64,000 bases of DNA from Streptomyces hawaiiensis (GTDB lineage Bacteria; Actinomycetota; Actinomycetes; Streptomycetales; Streptomycetaceae), in NCBI RefSeq assembly GCF_004803895.1, contig NZ_CP021978.1, forward strand, positions 992,001-1,056,000, read 5' to 3'. The position numbers and the translations under genes are program-made. Shown piece by piece: positions 52,381 to 62,643 of the stretch (position 1 is its first letter; each line of letters starts with the position of its first letter). Below the pieces are notes generated by a model. The model saw only the letters and a list, made by a program, of their open reading frames with translations. It ran no database searches and was not told the origin of the DNA.

Positions 52381-54303
52381 TCAGTGTTGTGCCGGCGCCG
52401 ACAACTGGTGCAGGCGCAGAGCGAGTTGGATCTCCAGTGCCCGCGCCGGGCTCTGCCAGTCGTCGCCGAGGAGGCGGCCGACGCGCTCCAGGCGCTGGGC
52501 GACCGTGTTCACATGGACGTGCAGTCGGTCCTTGGTGCGGGCGGGGCTCATGCCGCAGGCGAAGTACGCGTCGAGGGTGCGCAGCAGTTCCGTGCCGCGC
52601 CGCCGGTCGTAGGCGACGACCTGGCCGATGGTGCGGTCGACGAAACCCGGGATGTCCCGGTCGCCGGCCAGGAGCAGTCCCAGGAAGCCGAAGTCCTCGG
52701 CGGCGGCCCCGTCCCCACAGCGGCCGAGGACGCGCAGGGCCTCCAGGCAGCGGCGGGCCTCCGCGTAGGCCGTCGCCACGGTCTCGGGGCAGGTGGCAAG
52801 GTCCTCGGCGGGTGCGGATGCGCCGACCGTGACCGGTGCGTGGACCGCTGTGCCCAGGTGCCGGGCGGCGCGGCGGGCCAGGCCGGTGGCGGTGTCGCCG
52901 GGGCGCAGGGGCAGCAGCAGGACGGTGCCGCCGTCGCGCACGGCGGCCAGGCCGTGCCGGGTCGCGGCCAGGTGGGACGCCGCCGCTGCCAGGCGTCTGC
53001 GGGCGTCCGCCTCCTGGTCGGCATCGGCCGCGACGCCCTCCAGCCGCGCGGCCAGCACCACATGGAGTGCGTCGAGGTCGGCGTGCAGCCGGGCCGCGCG
53101 CTCCCGCAGCAGGCGCGGGTCGCGGTCACGGGCGTCCAGCAGGTCGTCCAGCAGCTCACCGCGCACGCGCTGTTCGGCCTCGGCGGCGGATCTGCGGGCC
53201 AGGAGCAGCAGGGAGGTGACCATGGCGGCACGCTCCAGGGTGCGCTGGTCGACGGGGTCGAGTCCCGGGTGCCCCCGCAGCACCAGTGCGCCGAGCAGTT
53301 CGCCGCCGGCGGCGACCGCGGCGACCCAGTCGGTCTCGTGCAGCACCGCGTGCCCCTCCGCACCGGACTTCTCCAGGGCTCCGGCGGGTGCCGCGCCGGC
53401 CTCGGCGAACTCGACGGTGCCGTCGAGGATCTCGGAGACCGCGGCAGCCACGTCGTGCACCCCGCCGCCGCGCAGGACGAGCTCGGCGAGCCGGTCGTGC
53501 ACGTCGGAGGCGCGCTCGATGACGCCGCTGCGGTCCCGGATGATCTCGTTCGCCCGCTCCAGGCCGGCGACGGCCGAGCGGGTCTCGGCGAGCAGGTTGG
53601 CGGTGTCGATGGCGGCCGCGGCGAGGGCGGCGAAGGAGCCGAGCAGGGCGATCTGCTCCCGCTCGAAGACCCGGGCGCGGCGGTCCGCGGCGAACAGCAC
53701 GCCGATGACGTGGTGCCCGAGTGTCAGCGGCACCCCGAGGATGGCCACCAGCCCCTCGTCCCGCACGCCCGCGTCGATGGTGAGGGTGTGCTGGAAGCGG
53801 TCGTCCTTGAAGTAGTCGTCGGTGACATAGGGGCGCGCGGTCTGTGCGACCAGGCCGCCGAGTCCCTCTCCCATGCCGAGCCGCAGCTGCTGGAACCGGG
53901 CCGCGACCGAGCCCTCGGTGACCCGCATGTAAGTGTCGCCGCGCTCCGTGTCGTTCAGGCTGAGGTAGGCGACGTCCGTGCCCAGCAGCGAGCGGGCGCG
54001 CTGCACGATCGCCTGGAGTACCGCGTCGAGGTCGCGCAGCCCGGCGAGGTCGTGGGCGGTCTCGAACAGGGCGGACAGCTCGGCCTCGCGCCGGCGTCGT
54101 CCCTCCAGCTCGGCGCGCACGCGCAGGGCGAGCGGCTTGGCCTGCCGGAGCGTGGCGATCCACTCCGCCGAGCGCCCTTCGGCACGCGCGAGCAGTTCCG
54201 GCTGCTCATAGGCGTCGGCCGACGCGCCCCGGGCCAGGAGCTCGAGGAACGGCATCTCGGTGGACTGCACGTGATCGCTGGACATGCTCACAGGATTCAC
54301 CAT
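52381..54303 (-). CDS. GAF-domain PucR/CdaR-type transcriptional regulator
   Basis: 640 residues. A GAF domain occupies about 75-240 (ELSALFETAHDLAGLRDLDA to AILGVPLTLGHHVIGVLFAA), then a long helical/linker region, and a C-terminal PucR helix-turn-helix (LLRTLDAYFACGMSPARTKD, then RLHVHVNTVAQRLERVGRLL). The GAF domain probably senses the metabolite. ATG 54303 is the longest start; ATG 54285 is equally possible. It lies just downstream of the 3-hydroxybutyrate dehydrogenase gene on the same strand and likely controls it and the transporter. Confidence 0.9.
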   Translation of the reverse strand: MVNPVSMSSDHVQSTEMPFLELLARGASADAYEQPELLARAEGRSAEWIATLRQAKPLALRVRAELEGRRRREAELSALFETAHDLAGLRDLDAVLQAIVQRARSLLGTDVAYLSLNDTERGDTYMRVTEGSVAARFQQLRLGMGEGLGGLVAQTARPYVTDDYFKDDRFQHTLTIDAGVRDEGLVAILGVPLTLGHHVIGVLFAADRRARVFEREQIALLGSFAALAAAAIDTANLLAETRSAVAGLERANEIIRDRSGVIERASDVHDRLAELVLRGGGVHDVAAAVSEILDGTVEFAEAGAAPAGALEKSGAEGHAVLHETDWVAAVAAGGELLGALVLRGHPGLDPVDQRTLERAAMVTSLLLLARRSAAEAEQRVRGELLDDLLDARDRDPRLLRERAARLHADLDALHVVLAARLEGVAADADQEADARRRLAAAASHLAATRHGLAAVRDGGTVLLLPLRPGDTATGLARRAARHLGTAVHAPVTVGASAPAEDLATCPETVATAYAEARRCLEALRVLGRCGDGAAAEDFGFLGLLLAGDRDIPGFVDRTIGQVVAYDRRRGTELLRTLDAYFACGMSPARTKDRLHVHVNTVAQRLERVGRLLGDDWQSPARALEIQLALRLHQLSAPAQH

Positions 54304-54360
54304 GACCGGCCCGTCCCGTCAGGCCTGTGGACAACTCCCCCGGCCGACGAGACCGGCCGC

Positions 54361-55161
54361 TCAGTGGGCGGTCCAGCCACCGTCGAGGACGAGCGAGGTA
54401 CCAGTCACGAAGGACGCCTGCGGACCGCACAGATACGCCACCGCCTCGGCGACCTCCTCCGGTTCGATCAGCCGCTTGACGGCGCTGCCCTTGAGCAGCA
54501 CCTCCGCCAGGACGCGCTCCTCGGGCATGCCGTGCGCCTGCGCCTGGTCGGCGAGCTGTTTCTCGACCAGTGGGGTGCGCACATAGGCGGGGTTCACACA
54601 GTTCGAGGTGACACCGTGGGGCGCGCCTTCGAGGGCGGTGGTCTTGGACAGTCCTTCCAGACCGTGTTTGGCGGCCACATAGGCCGACTTGTAGGCCGAG
54701 GCGCGCAACCCATGGACGGACGACACGTTCACGACGCGGCCCCACCCCTGCCCGTACATGTGGGGCAGGGCCCCGCGGATGAGCCGGAACGGTGCCTCCA
54801 GCATCACGGTGAGCACCGTGTGGAACACGTCGGGCGGGAACTCCTCGATGGGGCGCACCAGTTGGATCCCGGCGTTGTTGACGAGGACGTCGGTGCCGAC
54901 GGCGGCGAGTTCGGCGGCGTCCAGATCGGTGAGGTCGAGGACGTGCGGCTCTACCGTGCCGGCGAGGCCGCGCCCCTGGTCGGCCAGTGTCGCCAGGCCC
55001 GCGGCGTCCCGGTCGACGGCTCTCACCTTGGCCCCGGCGGCCGCGAGCCGCAGCGCGCAGGCACGGCCGATGCCGCCGGCGGCGCCGGTGACGAGCGCGG
55101 TGCGGCCCCCCAGGTCGAGCGGGGAGGCGTGGGGGGCCGGGAGGGCACGGGACGCGGTCAT
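54361..55161 (-). CDS. bdhA: 3-hydroxybutyrate dehydrogenase
   Basis: 266 residues. Classical SDR oxidising D-3-hydroxybutyrate to acetoacetate with NAD. Motifs: TGAAGGIG (cofactor), NNAG, Ser in NVSSVHGLRASAYKSAYVAA with the catalytic YVAAK, and the family-typical KHGLEGLSKTTALEGAPHGV and NPAYVRTPLVEKQ. Adjacent genes encode a PucR regulator and an organic-acid symporter, which fits a ketone-body or PHB-monomer utilisation locus. Confidence 0.88.
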   Translation of the reverse strand: MTASRALPAPHASPLDLGGRTALVTGAAGGIGRACALRLAAAGAKVRAVDRDAAGLATLADQGRGLAGTVEPHVLDLTDLDAAELAAVGTDVLVNNAGIQLVRPIEEFPPDVFHTVLTVMLEAPFRLIRGALPHMYGQGWGRVVNVSSVHGLRASAYKSAYVAAKHGLEGLSKTTALEGAPHGVTSNCVNPAYVRTPLVEKQLADQAQAHGMPEERVLAEVLLKGSAVKRLIEPEEVAEAVAYLCGPQASFVTGTSLVLDGGWTAH

Positions 55162-55215
55162 GGTTCGACCCTAGGCAGCGTCCCTGCCCCGTCCCATGTG
55201 TTCACGCCCCATAGT

Positions 55216-55695
55216 TCAGCCGGAGGCAGTGGGGTCGAACCATGTGGGGGCTTCCGACAGGGCCTGCTTGATCCGGAACAGGCCGAACTCGTCCAGCTCG
55301 GGCAGCGTGTCGACATCGAACCAGGCCACGTCCAGCGACTCGTCGTCGTTGACCCGAGCCTCGCCGCCGACGGCCCGGCAGCGGAAGGTGATGTCCATGT
55401 ACTGGCAGGTGTCGCCGTTCTCGTACGTGACGGGCTGCAGGGCCTGGACGAGGACGACCCGTTCGGCGACGCAGCGCACGGCCGTCTCCTCGTGGACCTC
55501 CCGCACCGCGCAGGCCGCGGGCTGCTCCCCCGGGTCCGGGATGCCTCCGATCACGGACCACTTGCGGGTGTCGGCCCGGCGGTTGAGCAGCACTCTGCCC
55601 TCGTCGTCGAAGACGAGGGCGGTGACCCCGGGAAGCCAGAGCAGCTGATGACCGGCCGAGGCGCGGAGTGTGCGGATGAAGTCGGGAGTAGCCAT
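55216..55695 (-). CDS. NUDIX hydrolase
   Basis: 159 residues. The Nudix box lies within GGIPDPGEQPAACAVREVHE followed by ETAV (Ala where Gly is most common). The metal-binding REVHEE is intact. It hydrolyses a nucleoside-diphosphate-linked compound; the substrate cannot be read from sequence. Its C-terminal DESLDVAWFDVDTLPEL is typical of MutT-like housecleaning enzymes in Streptomyces. Confidence 0.92.
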   Translation of the reverse strand: MATPDFIRTLRASAGHQLLWLPGVTALVFDDEGRVLLNRRADTRKWSVIGGIPDPGEQPAACAVREVHEETAVRCVAERVVLVQALQPVTYENGDTCQYMDITFRCRAVGGEARVNDDESLDVAWFDVDTLPELDEFGLFRIKQALSEAPTWFDPTASG

Positions 55696-55763
55696 GCCGT
55701 CGACCCTAATGGGCCGATTCCGGCGCCCCGGCGCGATTCAGGCCGCGTGCGACGGGCGTACGG

Positions 55764-57380
55764 CTACACGTCACCGGCGCGTCGCCCGCGCAGCCCGGCG
55801 CCGACGGCCCAGCCGAGTCCTCCGGCCGCTACCAGCACGAGGGCGACCTCCGGCAGGATGCCGAGGCGCGTGGCGGGGGTCTGCGAGGACCGCAGCGGCA
55901 CCTTCTGCACCAGCGAGTCGGCCACGAACATGCCGGTCTTCTGCGTGATCCTGCCGTCCGGCATGATGATCGCGCTGACACCGCTGGTCACCGGCACCGT
56001 CACGGTCCGGCTGTGCTCGACCGCCCGTACACGGGACATGGCGAGCTGCTGGTAGGTCATCTCGCTGCGGTCGAAGGTGGCGTTGTTGCTCGGCACGGAG
56101 ATCATCTGGGCGCCGTCGGTGACCTCGGAGCGCACGGTCCAGTCGAAGGCCGCCTCGTAGCAGGTGACGAGGCCGACCTTGGCGCCGTCCATGGTGAACA
56201 CGCCCGGCTTGGTGCCCCGGCTGAAGTCCTGGCGGACCATCGCCGTCCAGTTCGGGTTGATCGCGCCGATGAGCGAACGCAGCGGCAGGTACTCGCCGAA
56301 CGGCTGGATCTGGCGCTTGTCGTAGGTGTCGACGGGGCCCTTCACCGGGTCCCACAGGATCTGCTCGTTGTACAGCTTGCCATCCCGCTCGACGACGCCG
56401 CCGACCGAGATGGGCACGCCGATGGACGTCGCCGCCGCGTCGATGACGGCGCGGGCGTCGGGGTTGGCGAAGGGATCGATGTCGGAGGAGTTCTCCGGCC
56501 ACAGCACGAAGTCGGGCCGTGCGACCTTGCCCGCCTTGACCTCGGCGGCCAGGCGTTCCGTCTCGCGCGCATGGTAGTCGAGCACGGCCCGCCGCTGGGA
56601 GTTGAAGTCGAGGCCGGCTCGGGGCACATTCCCCTGGACCACCGCGACGGTCACACTGCCGTCCTCGGCCTTGTCGCTGACCAGCGCCCGGGCGGCGAAC
56701 GCCCCCAGGACCGGGACGCCCATGCTCAACACGGCGACGGCCGCCGCCGCGCGGCGCACGACCCCGGTGGCCCGCCGCTCCAGGCCGAGACGCACGGCCT
56801 CGTACAGTCCGAAGCCGCACAGGACCACGGCGAAGCCGAGCACCGGGGTGCCGCCCACCGCGGCGAGCGGCAGGAACACACCGTCCGCCTGGCCGAAGGC
56901 GACCTTTCCCCAGGGGAAGCCGTTGAAGGGCGCACGCGCGCGTGCCGCCTCACCGGCGATCCACACGGCGGCCGCCCACACCGGCCAGCCGGGCAGCCTC
57001 GACACGGCCGCGACCCCCGCGCCGACCAGGGCGACGAAGAGCGCCTCGATCGCCACCAGGGCGAGCCAGGGGCCCGGCCCCACCTCCACTCCGGTCCACA
57101 CCAGCAGCGGCAGCAGGAAGCCGAGGCCGAAGAGGTAGCCGAGGCCGAGTGCCGCCTTCCAGCCCCGGCCGCGCAGCACCCAACCGAAGACGGCGAAGGC
57201 CGGCAGGGCCAGCCACCACAGGGTGCGGGGCGGGAAGGAGACGTAGAGGAGCAGGCCGGAGAGCGCGGCTGCGGCGGCCGGAACAAGACGTACGAGCCGC
57301 CGGGCCCACGTCCGCGCCCCGGGCGCGATCCGCGGCTCCAGCTGGTCCGATTCGCCGACGGAGGTTGCGGTGACGGTCAC
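55764..57380 (-). CDS. lnt: Apolipoprotein N-acyltransferase
   Basis: 538 residues. Six or more membrane segments fill the first 230 residues (LVPAAAAALSGLLLYVSFPP and others; GEAARARAPFNGFPWGKVAF is a family motif). A nitrilase-like periplasmic domain follows with the catalytic triad Glu in LWPENSSDIDPF, Lys in TYDKRQIQPFGEYLP and Cys in VTCYEAAFDW. It adds the third acyl chain to lipoproteins. Confidence 0.92.
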   Translation of the reverse strand: MTVTATSVGESDQLEPRIAPGARTWARRLVRLVPAAAAALSGLLLYVSFPPRTLWWLALPAFAVFGWVLRGRGWKAALGLGYLFGLGFLLPLLVWTGVEVGPGPWLALVAIEALFVALVGAGVAAVSRLPGWPVWAAAVWIAGEAARARAPFNGFPWGKVAFGQADGVFLPLAAVGGTPVLGFAVVLCGFGLYEAVRLGLERRATGVVRRAAAAVAVLSMGVPVLGAFAARALVSDKAEDGSVTVAVVQGNVPRAGLDFNSQRRAVLDYHARETERLAAEVKAGKVARPDFVLWPENSSDIDPFANPDARAVIDAAATSIGVPISVGGVVERDGKLYNEQILWDPVKGPVDTYDKRQIQPFGEYLPLRSLIGAINPNWTAMVRQDFSRGTKPGVFTMDGAKVGLVTCYEAAFDWTVRSEVTDGAQMISVPSNNATFDRSEMTYQQLAMSRVRAVEHSRTVTVPVTSGVSAIIMPDGRITQKTGMFVADSLVQKVPLRSSQTPATRLGILPEVALVLVAAGGLGWAVGAGLRGRRAGDV

Positions 57381-57557
57381 TCCCGGAGTCTAAGGCGCGT
57401 GCCCATGGGGTCGACAGCGCGGTACATGTGACGGAGTCCTTGTTCATTTCGTCACGACACATCCCCAAACTCTCCACCAGCCGTTACGGTGTGCCCAGCC
57501 TCAGTCGTACGGCCCGTGGCGGCCCGTGGCGGCCGGGGTCTTCACAAGTCGGGGGCG

Positions 57558-58673
57558 ATGGTGCGCCGGGGGGCGGGCGGGGTGGGTTCCAGTGGGGTGA
57601 CGTCTGCGTCCGGGCCGGACGCGGACGGCGAGAGACGAATCGTTTCTGACGCGGCGGGTGTCGTGGTGCTGGGCGCCTGCGCCGTCTGGTCCCTGATCAC
57701 GGCGGCCGTGCACGACGGCAGGCCCGAGGGGGTTCTCCTGGCGGTGCTGGCCGTGGCCGCCGGGTACGCCGCCGGGCGGATCAGCGGGGCGCTGCTTCCG
57801 GTCGGCGCGCCCTTGGCCGGAGCTCTGGCCGGCATCGCGCTGACGGTGGCCGTTCCGCACCTCGCTCCGGGCCCGCAGATCGCCGCACCCCTGGGGCATG
57901 CCGGGGCCACCGCCGCCGTGCTGACGCTGTCGGCCGGTGCCGCGTGCTGTGCGGCCTGGGCCGCGCCGGTGCCGGCCGTTCGGTTCGCCCTGCGCCTGCT
58001 GGCGGCGGGCACCGCGGTGCTGGCGGCCGTGCTCGGTTCGACCAGCGGCTTCGTGACCTGTCTCGCGGTGCTGGTGTGCTCTCTGGCCGCCGGCCGCACC
58101 CGTCACCGCGGCGCCGGCATGGCCGTACTGGCCGCGGTCGCCGCTGTGGTGACCGGCCTGGTCTGGGCGCTGGCCACGCGGGCCGTGCCGGGCGGGTTCG
58201 TGGCCGCTCTGGAGGGGCGGCTGACACCGCATCGCGTGCGGCTGTGGCAGGACGCGTGGCATCTGCTGGGCGACGACGCCGCGCTGGGGACCGGCCCGGG
58301 CCGCTTCGGGGAGCTGAGCCCGACGTCCGCCCAGTCACTGCTGTCCGACGGCAAGCCCCACTCGGCGCCTCTGCAGCAGGCGGCGGAACAGGGGATCGTC
58401 GGCGTGGTCCTGCTGGCGGCGGCGTTCGTCTGGGTCCTGTACGCGCTGTGGCGTGGCCCGCGCCCGACGCCGGTGGCGCTCACCGCCGGCGCGGCCCTGA
58501 CGGCGCTCGCCGCCATCGCCGCGATCGGCAACGCGTTGAGCTTCACGGCCGTTTCGGTGGGGGCGGGCCTGCTGGCGGGCATGGCCACGGCGCGTCCCAT
58601 CGAACCGTCGAGCCGGGCTCCGGAGGCACAGGTGCGGGGAGCGGGACGCAGTCTGCTCAGTGACAGTCAGTGA
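57558..58673 (+). CDS. O-antigen-ligase-like membrane protein
   Basis: 371 residues from ATG 57558, with about nine membrane segments. The conserved loop LEGRLTPHRVRLWQDAWHLL then GDDAALGTGPGRFGELSP, and HSAPLQQAAEQGIVGVVLLA, matches Wzy/WaaL O-antigen ligase/polymerase families (Wzy_C). In Gram-positive actinomycetes such proteins act on surface polysaccharides or glycolipids. Divergent from lnt. Confidence 0.8.
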   Translation: MVRRGAGGVGSSGVTSASGPDADGERRIVSDAAGVVVLGACAVWSLITAAVHDGRPEGVLLAVLAVAAGYAAGRISGALLPVGAPLAGALAGIALTVAVPHLAPGPQIAAPLGHAGATAAVLTLSAGAACCAAWAAPVPAVRFALRLLAAGTAVLAAVLGSTSGFVTCLAVLVCSLAAGRTRHRGAGMAVLAAVAAVVTGLVWALATRAVPGGFVAALEGRLTPHRVRLWQDAWHLLGDDAALGTGPGRFGELSPTSAQSLLSDGKPHSAPLQQAAEQGIVGVVLLAAAFVWVLYALWRGPRPTPVALTAGAALTALAAIAAIGNALSFTAVSVGAGLLAGMATARPIEPSSRAPEAQVRGAGRSLLSDSQ

Positions 58674-58714
58674 TCGCTGCCGTCGATCACGACCGGTGAC
58701 GAGCGCGCGGCGAC

Positions 58715-59269
58715 TCAGTGCGCGGGAGCGCCCGGTTTGGTGGGCCGCAGCCGTGCCTCGATCACTCGTACGGCCGCTTCCGCGTCGTCCACGGTGATCG
58801 TGAAGGTGTGACCGTCCCACAGCTCCAGCTCGACGCCCTCACCGCGTCGTACGACCACCGCGGTGCCCTTCTCGGGCCGCCATCGGTAACCCCAGCCACC
58901 CCAGTGGCGGGGGGTGACATGAGAGATGTACGTGGCGCCGGCCACGTCGGAGAGCGGGATACGGCGGCGGGGCACGCCGATGTGGCCGCAGCGCACTTCG
59001 AGGTGCTTGTCGTCGACCCGCAGGGCGACGTGCACGAAGGCGAGGGTGCCGAAGAGGACCAGGAGCCCGGCGGCGATGCACCCGACGACGGCCATGACGA
59101 GGGGGGCGATGCCGGACTTCCATGCCGAGTCGACGGCCAGCCCGATGCCGAGCGCCATGCAGGCGGCGCCCACGAGCGCCAGCAGCCACTGCACCCGGTT
59201 GGTGGCTCGGCCGGTCCAGACGTCCGGGTGCGGGCTGGGGGCGTTCTCGCCGTGGCGGTGGTCCCTCAT
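58715..59269 (-). CDS. Membrane protein with a PH-like domain
   Basis: 184 residues. Two membrane helices (VQWLLALVGAACMALGIGLA; GIAPLVMAVVGCIAAGLLVL) precede a beta-rich cytosolic domain (KHLEVRCGHIGVPRRRIPLS, then VELELWDGHTFTITVDDAEA) similar to bacterial PH domains of unknown role. Confidence 0.7.
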   Translation of the reverse strand: MRDHRHGENAPSPHPDVWTGRATNRVQWLLALVGAACMALGIGLAVDSAWKSGIAPLVMAVVGCIAAGLLVLFGTLAFVHVALRVDDKHLEVRCGHIGVPRRRIPLSDVAGATYISHVTPRHWGGWGYRWRPEKGTAVVVRRGEGVELELWDGHTFTITVDDAEAAVRVIEARLRPTKPGAPAH

Positions 59270-59384
59270 GTCTATGAGGGTACTCAGGTTTCGCTCCGCT
59301 GGTACCTCGTGGCGGAGCGTGACTGCGCCGGTCGGGCGTCGCGCTGATCCGCCTCGCCGATGACCCTCGGTGACCGGTTTGCGG

Positions 59385-60170
59385 TCAGCCGGCGGGCGTG
59401 ACCGCCTGCAGCAGACGTCCTTCGGCGTACGCCAGGGCGGTAGCGGGCAGCGCGCCCTCGCGTCCGCTGAGCAGCACGGTGAGCGTGCCGTGCGGTGGGG
59501 CTCCCGGCGCGGGCTGCTCGCCGAGCCGGCGCAACGCCTGGGCGGCCACCGCGCCGGCGGAGCCGTGCAGCACGAGGGGCGGGCGGCCGGGGCGCTGGAC
59601 GGCGGTCCGGATGCGCTCGGCGACCAGTTCGTAGTGGGTGCAGCCCAGGACGACGGTGGTCACATCGTCCGGGGTGAGGGCGGCGGCCGCGGACACGGCC
59701 GCGTCGATCGCCGTCTCGTCCGCGTGTTCCACGGCCTCGGCGAGGCCCCAGCAGGGCACCTCGGTGACGGGCACGTCGCCGGCGAAGTTCCGGATCAGGT
59801 CCTTCTGGTAGGGGCTGCCGGTGGTGGCCGGGGTGGCCCAGATCGCGAGGTGCCCGCCGCCGGCCGCGGCCGGCTTGATCGCGGGGACGGTGCCGATGAC
59901 CGGCAGTGCCGGTTCGAGGCGGGCGCGCAGGGCGGTGAGCGCGTGCACGGTCGCGGTGTTGCAGCCGACGATCAGGGCGTCGGGACGGCGCGCGGCGGCC
60001 GCCTCGGCGACGGCCAGGGCACGCTCGGTGAGGTCCTGCGTGGTGCGCGGGCCCCACGGCATGCCGTCGGGGTCCAGGGAGAGCACGAGATCGGCGTCGG
60101 GGCGCAGCCGCCGTACCGCCGCGGTGGCCGCCAGCAGACCGATTCCGGAGTCCATGAGCGCGATCTTCAC
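59385..60170 (-). CDS. Asp/Glu racemase family protein (glutamate racemase-like)
   Basis: 261 residues. The two catalytic Cys of cofactor-independent racemases are present in VGCNTATVHAL and VLGCTHYELVAERI, with DSGIG at the N-terminus. The family includes MurI, which makes D-glutamate for peptidoglycan. Streptomyces usually have a separate housekeeping murI, so this may be a paralogue; the assignment of substrate is open. Confidence 0.82.
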   Translation of the reverse strand: MKIALMDSGIGLLAATAAVRRLRPDADLVLSLDPDGMPWGPRTTQDLTERALAVAEAAAARRPDALIVGCNTATVHALTALRARLEPALPVIGTVPAIKPAAAGGGHLAIWATPATTGSPYQKDLIRNFAGDVPVTEVPCWGLAEAVEHADETAIDAAVSAAAALTPDDVTTVVLGCTHYELVAERIRTAVQRPGRPPLVLHGSAGAVAAQALRRLGEQPAPGAPPHGTLTVLLSGREGALPATALAYAEGRLLQAVTPAG

Positions 60171-60227
60171 CCGATCACGATAGACGATGAGCGGTCTCGG
60201 GCAGGTCCGGTGGGGCAGACTGCGCGC

Positions 60228-61400
60228 GTGAGCGCCGTTGTGTGGACTGCCGCTGGATCACTGCTCGCCTGGCTGTGGCTGCTGCTCTGTCAGGGCTTCT
60301 TCTGGCGCACCGATGTGCGACTGCCGCCGCGCGCGGAGCCGGACGCGTGGCCCTCCGTGTGCGTGGTCGTCCCCGCTCGCGACGAGGCGGCCGTGCTGCC
60401 CGCCGCGCTGCCGTCGCTGCTCGCTCAGGACTATCCGGGGCGGGCGGAGATCTTCCTCGTCGACGACGGCAGTGCGGACGGCACCGGTGAGCTGGCGCGC
60501 GAGCTGGCACGCCGGCACGGCGGGCTGCCACTGACCGTGAGCTCGCCGGGCGAGCCGCCGACGGGCTGGACCGGCAAGCTGTGGGCGGTGCGCCACGGCA
60601 TCGGGCTGGCACGCGCGCGTGGGCCCGAGTACCTCCTCCTGACGGACGCCGACATCGCGCACGCGCCGGACAGTCTGCGGGAGCTGGTGGCGGCGGCCCG
60701 TCCCGGTGGATTCGACGTCGTCTCCCAGATGGCCCGGCTGCGGGTGGAGAGCGTGTGGGAACGGCTCGTCGTGCCGGCGTTCGTCTACTTCTTCGCCCAG
60801 CTCTACCCCTTCCGCCGGATCGCCGGGCAGGGCCGGACGGCGGCCGCGGCCGGGGGCTGCGTATTGCTGCGGGCGGAGGCCGCCGAGCGGGCGCGGATCC
60901 CGGATGCGATCCGGCACGCCGTGATCGACGACGTGGCGCTCGCCCGGGCCGTCAAGCGCGGCGGCGGCCGCGTCTGGCTGGGGCTCGCCGAGCGGGTGGA
61001 CAGCGTGCGGCCGTATCCGCGGCTGCACGACCTGTGGCGCATGGTGTCGCGCAGTGCGTACGCCCAGCTGCGGCACAACCCTGCGCTGCTGGCCGGGACG
61101 GTCGCCGGGCTGGCGCTGGTGTATCTGGTCCCGCCCTTGGCGGTCCTGGCCGGTCTCGCCGCCGGCCAGGCGCCGGCCGCGGTCATCGGCGGCCTCGCGT
61201 GGCTCGTCATGGCGGGGACGTACGTCCCGATTCTCCGCTACTACCGGCAGCCGCTGTGGCTCGCTCCCCTGCTGCCGTTCACCGCGTTCCTCTATCTCCT
61301 CATGACGGTCGATTCGGCGGTGCAGCACCACCGGGGACGGGGAGCGGCCTGGAAGGGCCGCACCTACGCCCGGCCGGACGCCGTGCCCGACGAGGGCTGA
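60228..61400 (+). CDS. Family 2 glycosyltransferase, HpnB-like
   Basis: 390 residues. An N-terminal membrane helix, a GT2 catalytic domain (VCVVVPARDEAAVLPAALPS; IFLVDDGSADGT; LLLTDADIAH with DxD-like DAD) and C-terminal membrane helices. It resembles hopene-associated HpnB glycosyltransferases, with the RRAxQLR-type region SRSAYAQLRHNPALLAGT. No hopanoid genes are nearby, so the acceptor is unknown. GTG 60228 start. Confidence 0.85.
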   Translation: MSAVVWTAAGSLLAWLWLLLCQGFFWRTDVRLPPRAEPDAWPSVCVVVPARDEAAVLPAALPSLLAQDYPGRAEIFLVDDGSADGTGELARELARRHGGLPLTVSSPGEPPTGWTGKLWAVRHGIGLARARGPEYLLLTDADIAHAPDSLRELVAAARPGGFDVVSQMARLRVESVWERLVVPAFVYFFAQLYPFRRIAGQGRTAAAAGGCVLLRAEAAERARIPDAIRHAVIDDVALARAVKRGGGRVWLGLAERVDSVRPYPRLHDLWRMVSRSAYAQLRHNPALLAGTVAGLALVYLVPPLAVLAGLAAGQAPAAVIGGLAWLVMAGTYVPILRYYRQPLWLAPLLPFTAFLYLLMTVDSAVQHHRGRGAAWKGRTYARPDAVPDEG

Positions 61401-61416
61401 CGGCCGCCGGGAGGCG

Positions 61417-62643
61417 TCACTTGCGGCCGGGGGTCCAGTTCATGCCCCACCCGTAAGCGTGGTCGACGGTCCGCTGCGGGCTCACTCCGCGCGCGGGCAC
61501 CAGGTAGCGCGCCTCCCGCCGGACGATCAGATCGCCGCCGGTGTTGGTGATCAGGGCGAGCGCGCACACGAGTGAGGGGACGGTGCACTCGTCGAGCGAG
61601 AACTCGATCGGTGCCCCGTGCTGCGGCTGGAGCGTGACCGAGGCGTGCAGGTCGGCGAAGGAGCGGGCACCTTCGTAGATGGTGACGAAGATGAGGATGC
61701 GCCGGAAGGCGTTCTTGTGGTCGAGGTTGACGGTGAGGTTCTCACCCGTCGACACGGCGCCGGTGCGGTCGTCGCCGTCGAGGTGGATGTACGGAGGCTG
61801 GTGCAGCGCCCCGAAACTGTTGCCGAGGGCCTGTACGACGCCCTTGCTGCCGTCGTCGAGTTCGTACAGCGCGCACAGGTCGAGGTCGAGGTCGGAGTGC
61901 ATCGCGGTCGGGCGCCCGAACTTGCCGCTCCACCCCGAGAACTGCTTGCGCACCTCCCAGTTGAGGTTCACGTGCAGCGCGCCGGAGGTGCCGCCCTGCT
62001 TGGTGAGGGAGACCGAGGGGGCCGCCTTGGTGAGCGTCACCTTGGTGAGGCGGACGGGCTCGGGCGGCGTGGCCGCGGGGGGCGCCGGTGCGACGGCCGG
62101 GGCCGGTGCGGCCTGCTGGGGCTCGTCCACCGTGATGCCGTAGTCCGTGGCCAGCCCTTCGAGTCCGCTGCTGTAGCCCTGGCCGACGGCGCGGAACTTC
62201 CAGGCGCCCTGGCGGCGGTAGAACTCGCCCAGCACGAAAGCGGTTTCAGTGGTGGCGCCCGGGTTGTCGAAGCGGGCCACCGGCGCGCCCTGGGCTGCGT
62301 CCTGGACCTCGATGTACAGGCCGGGGACCTGTCCGAAGGGGCCGCCGTCGGAGGAGGCGGCGAGGACGACCGTCTCGATCGCGGGCTCCACGCGCGCGAG
62401 GTCGACGAGGAGCGCGTCGGTGACCCGGCCGTCGGTGGTGCGCTTGCCCTCGTGCCGGATCGCGCCGGAGGAGTGCGCGGGCTGGTTGTAGAAGACGAAG
62501 TCCGCGTCCGAGCGGACCTTTCCGCCGATCAGCAGCAAAGCGGAGGCGTCGGCGTCGGGCACGCCCGCCACGGCCCGCCACCCCAATTCCACCCGCAACG
62601 CCGCGGTGGGCACCGGAGTATTTGAACCTTTCAGCATTTGCAT
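61417..62643 (-). CDS. Tandem TerD-domain protein
   Basis: 408 residues with two TerD domains. The first, from residue 1 ([20 protein letters not shown]), carries [18 protein letters not shown] Pro/Ala linker (about 175-205) follows, then a second domain ([36 protein letters not shown]). TerD domains bind calcium through Asp-rich loops and are linked to tellurite resistance and stress or signalling roles at the membrane. ATG 62643 follows a GGGGGCGG site. Confidence 0.88.
   Translation of the reverse strand: MQMLKGSNTPVPTAALRVELGWRAVAGVPDADASALLLIGGKVRSDADFVFYNQPAHSSGAIRHEGKRTTDGRVTDALLVDLARVEPAIETVVLAASSDGGPFGQVPGLYIEVQDAAQGAPVARFDNPGATTETAFVLGEFYRRQGAWKFRAVGQGYSSGLEGLATDYGITVDEPQQAAPAPAVAPAPPAATPPEPVRLTKVTLTKAAPSVSLTKQGGTSGALHVNLNWEVRKQFSGWSGKFGRPTAMHSDLDLDLCALYELDDGSKGVVQALGNSFGALHQPPYIHLDGDDRTGAVSTGENLTVNLDHKNAFRRILIFVTIYEGARSFADLHASVTLQPQHGAPIEFSLDECTVPSLVCALALITNTGGDLIVRREARYLVPARGVSPQRTVDHAYGWGMNWTPGRK

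Noticed and set aside
52384..56055. Very long plus-strand frame (1223 codons)
   Set aside because: Antisense to the PucR regulator, bdhA, NUDIX and lnt genes, which have clear motifs and good starts.
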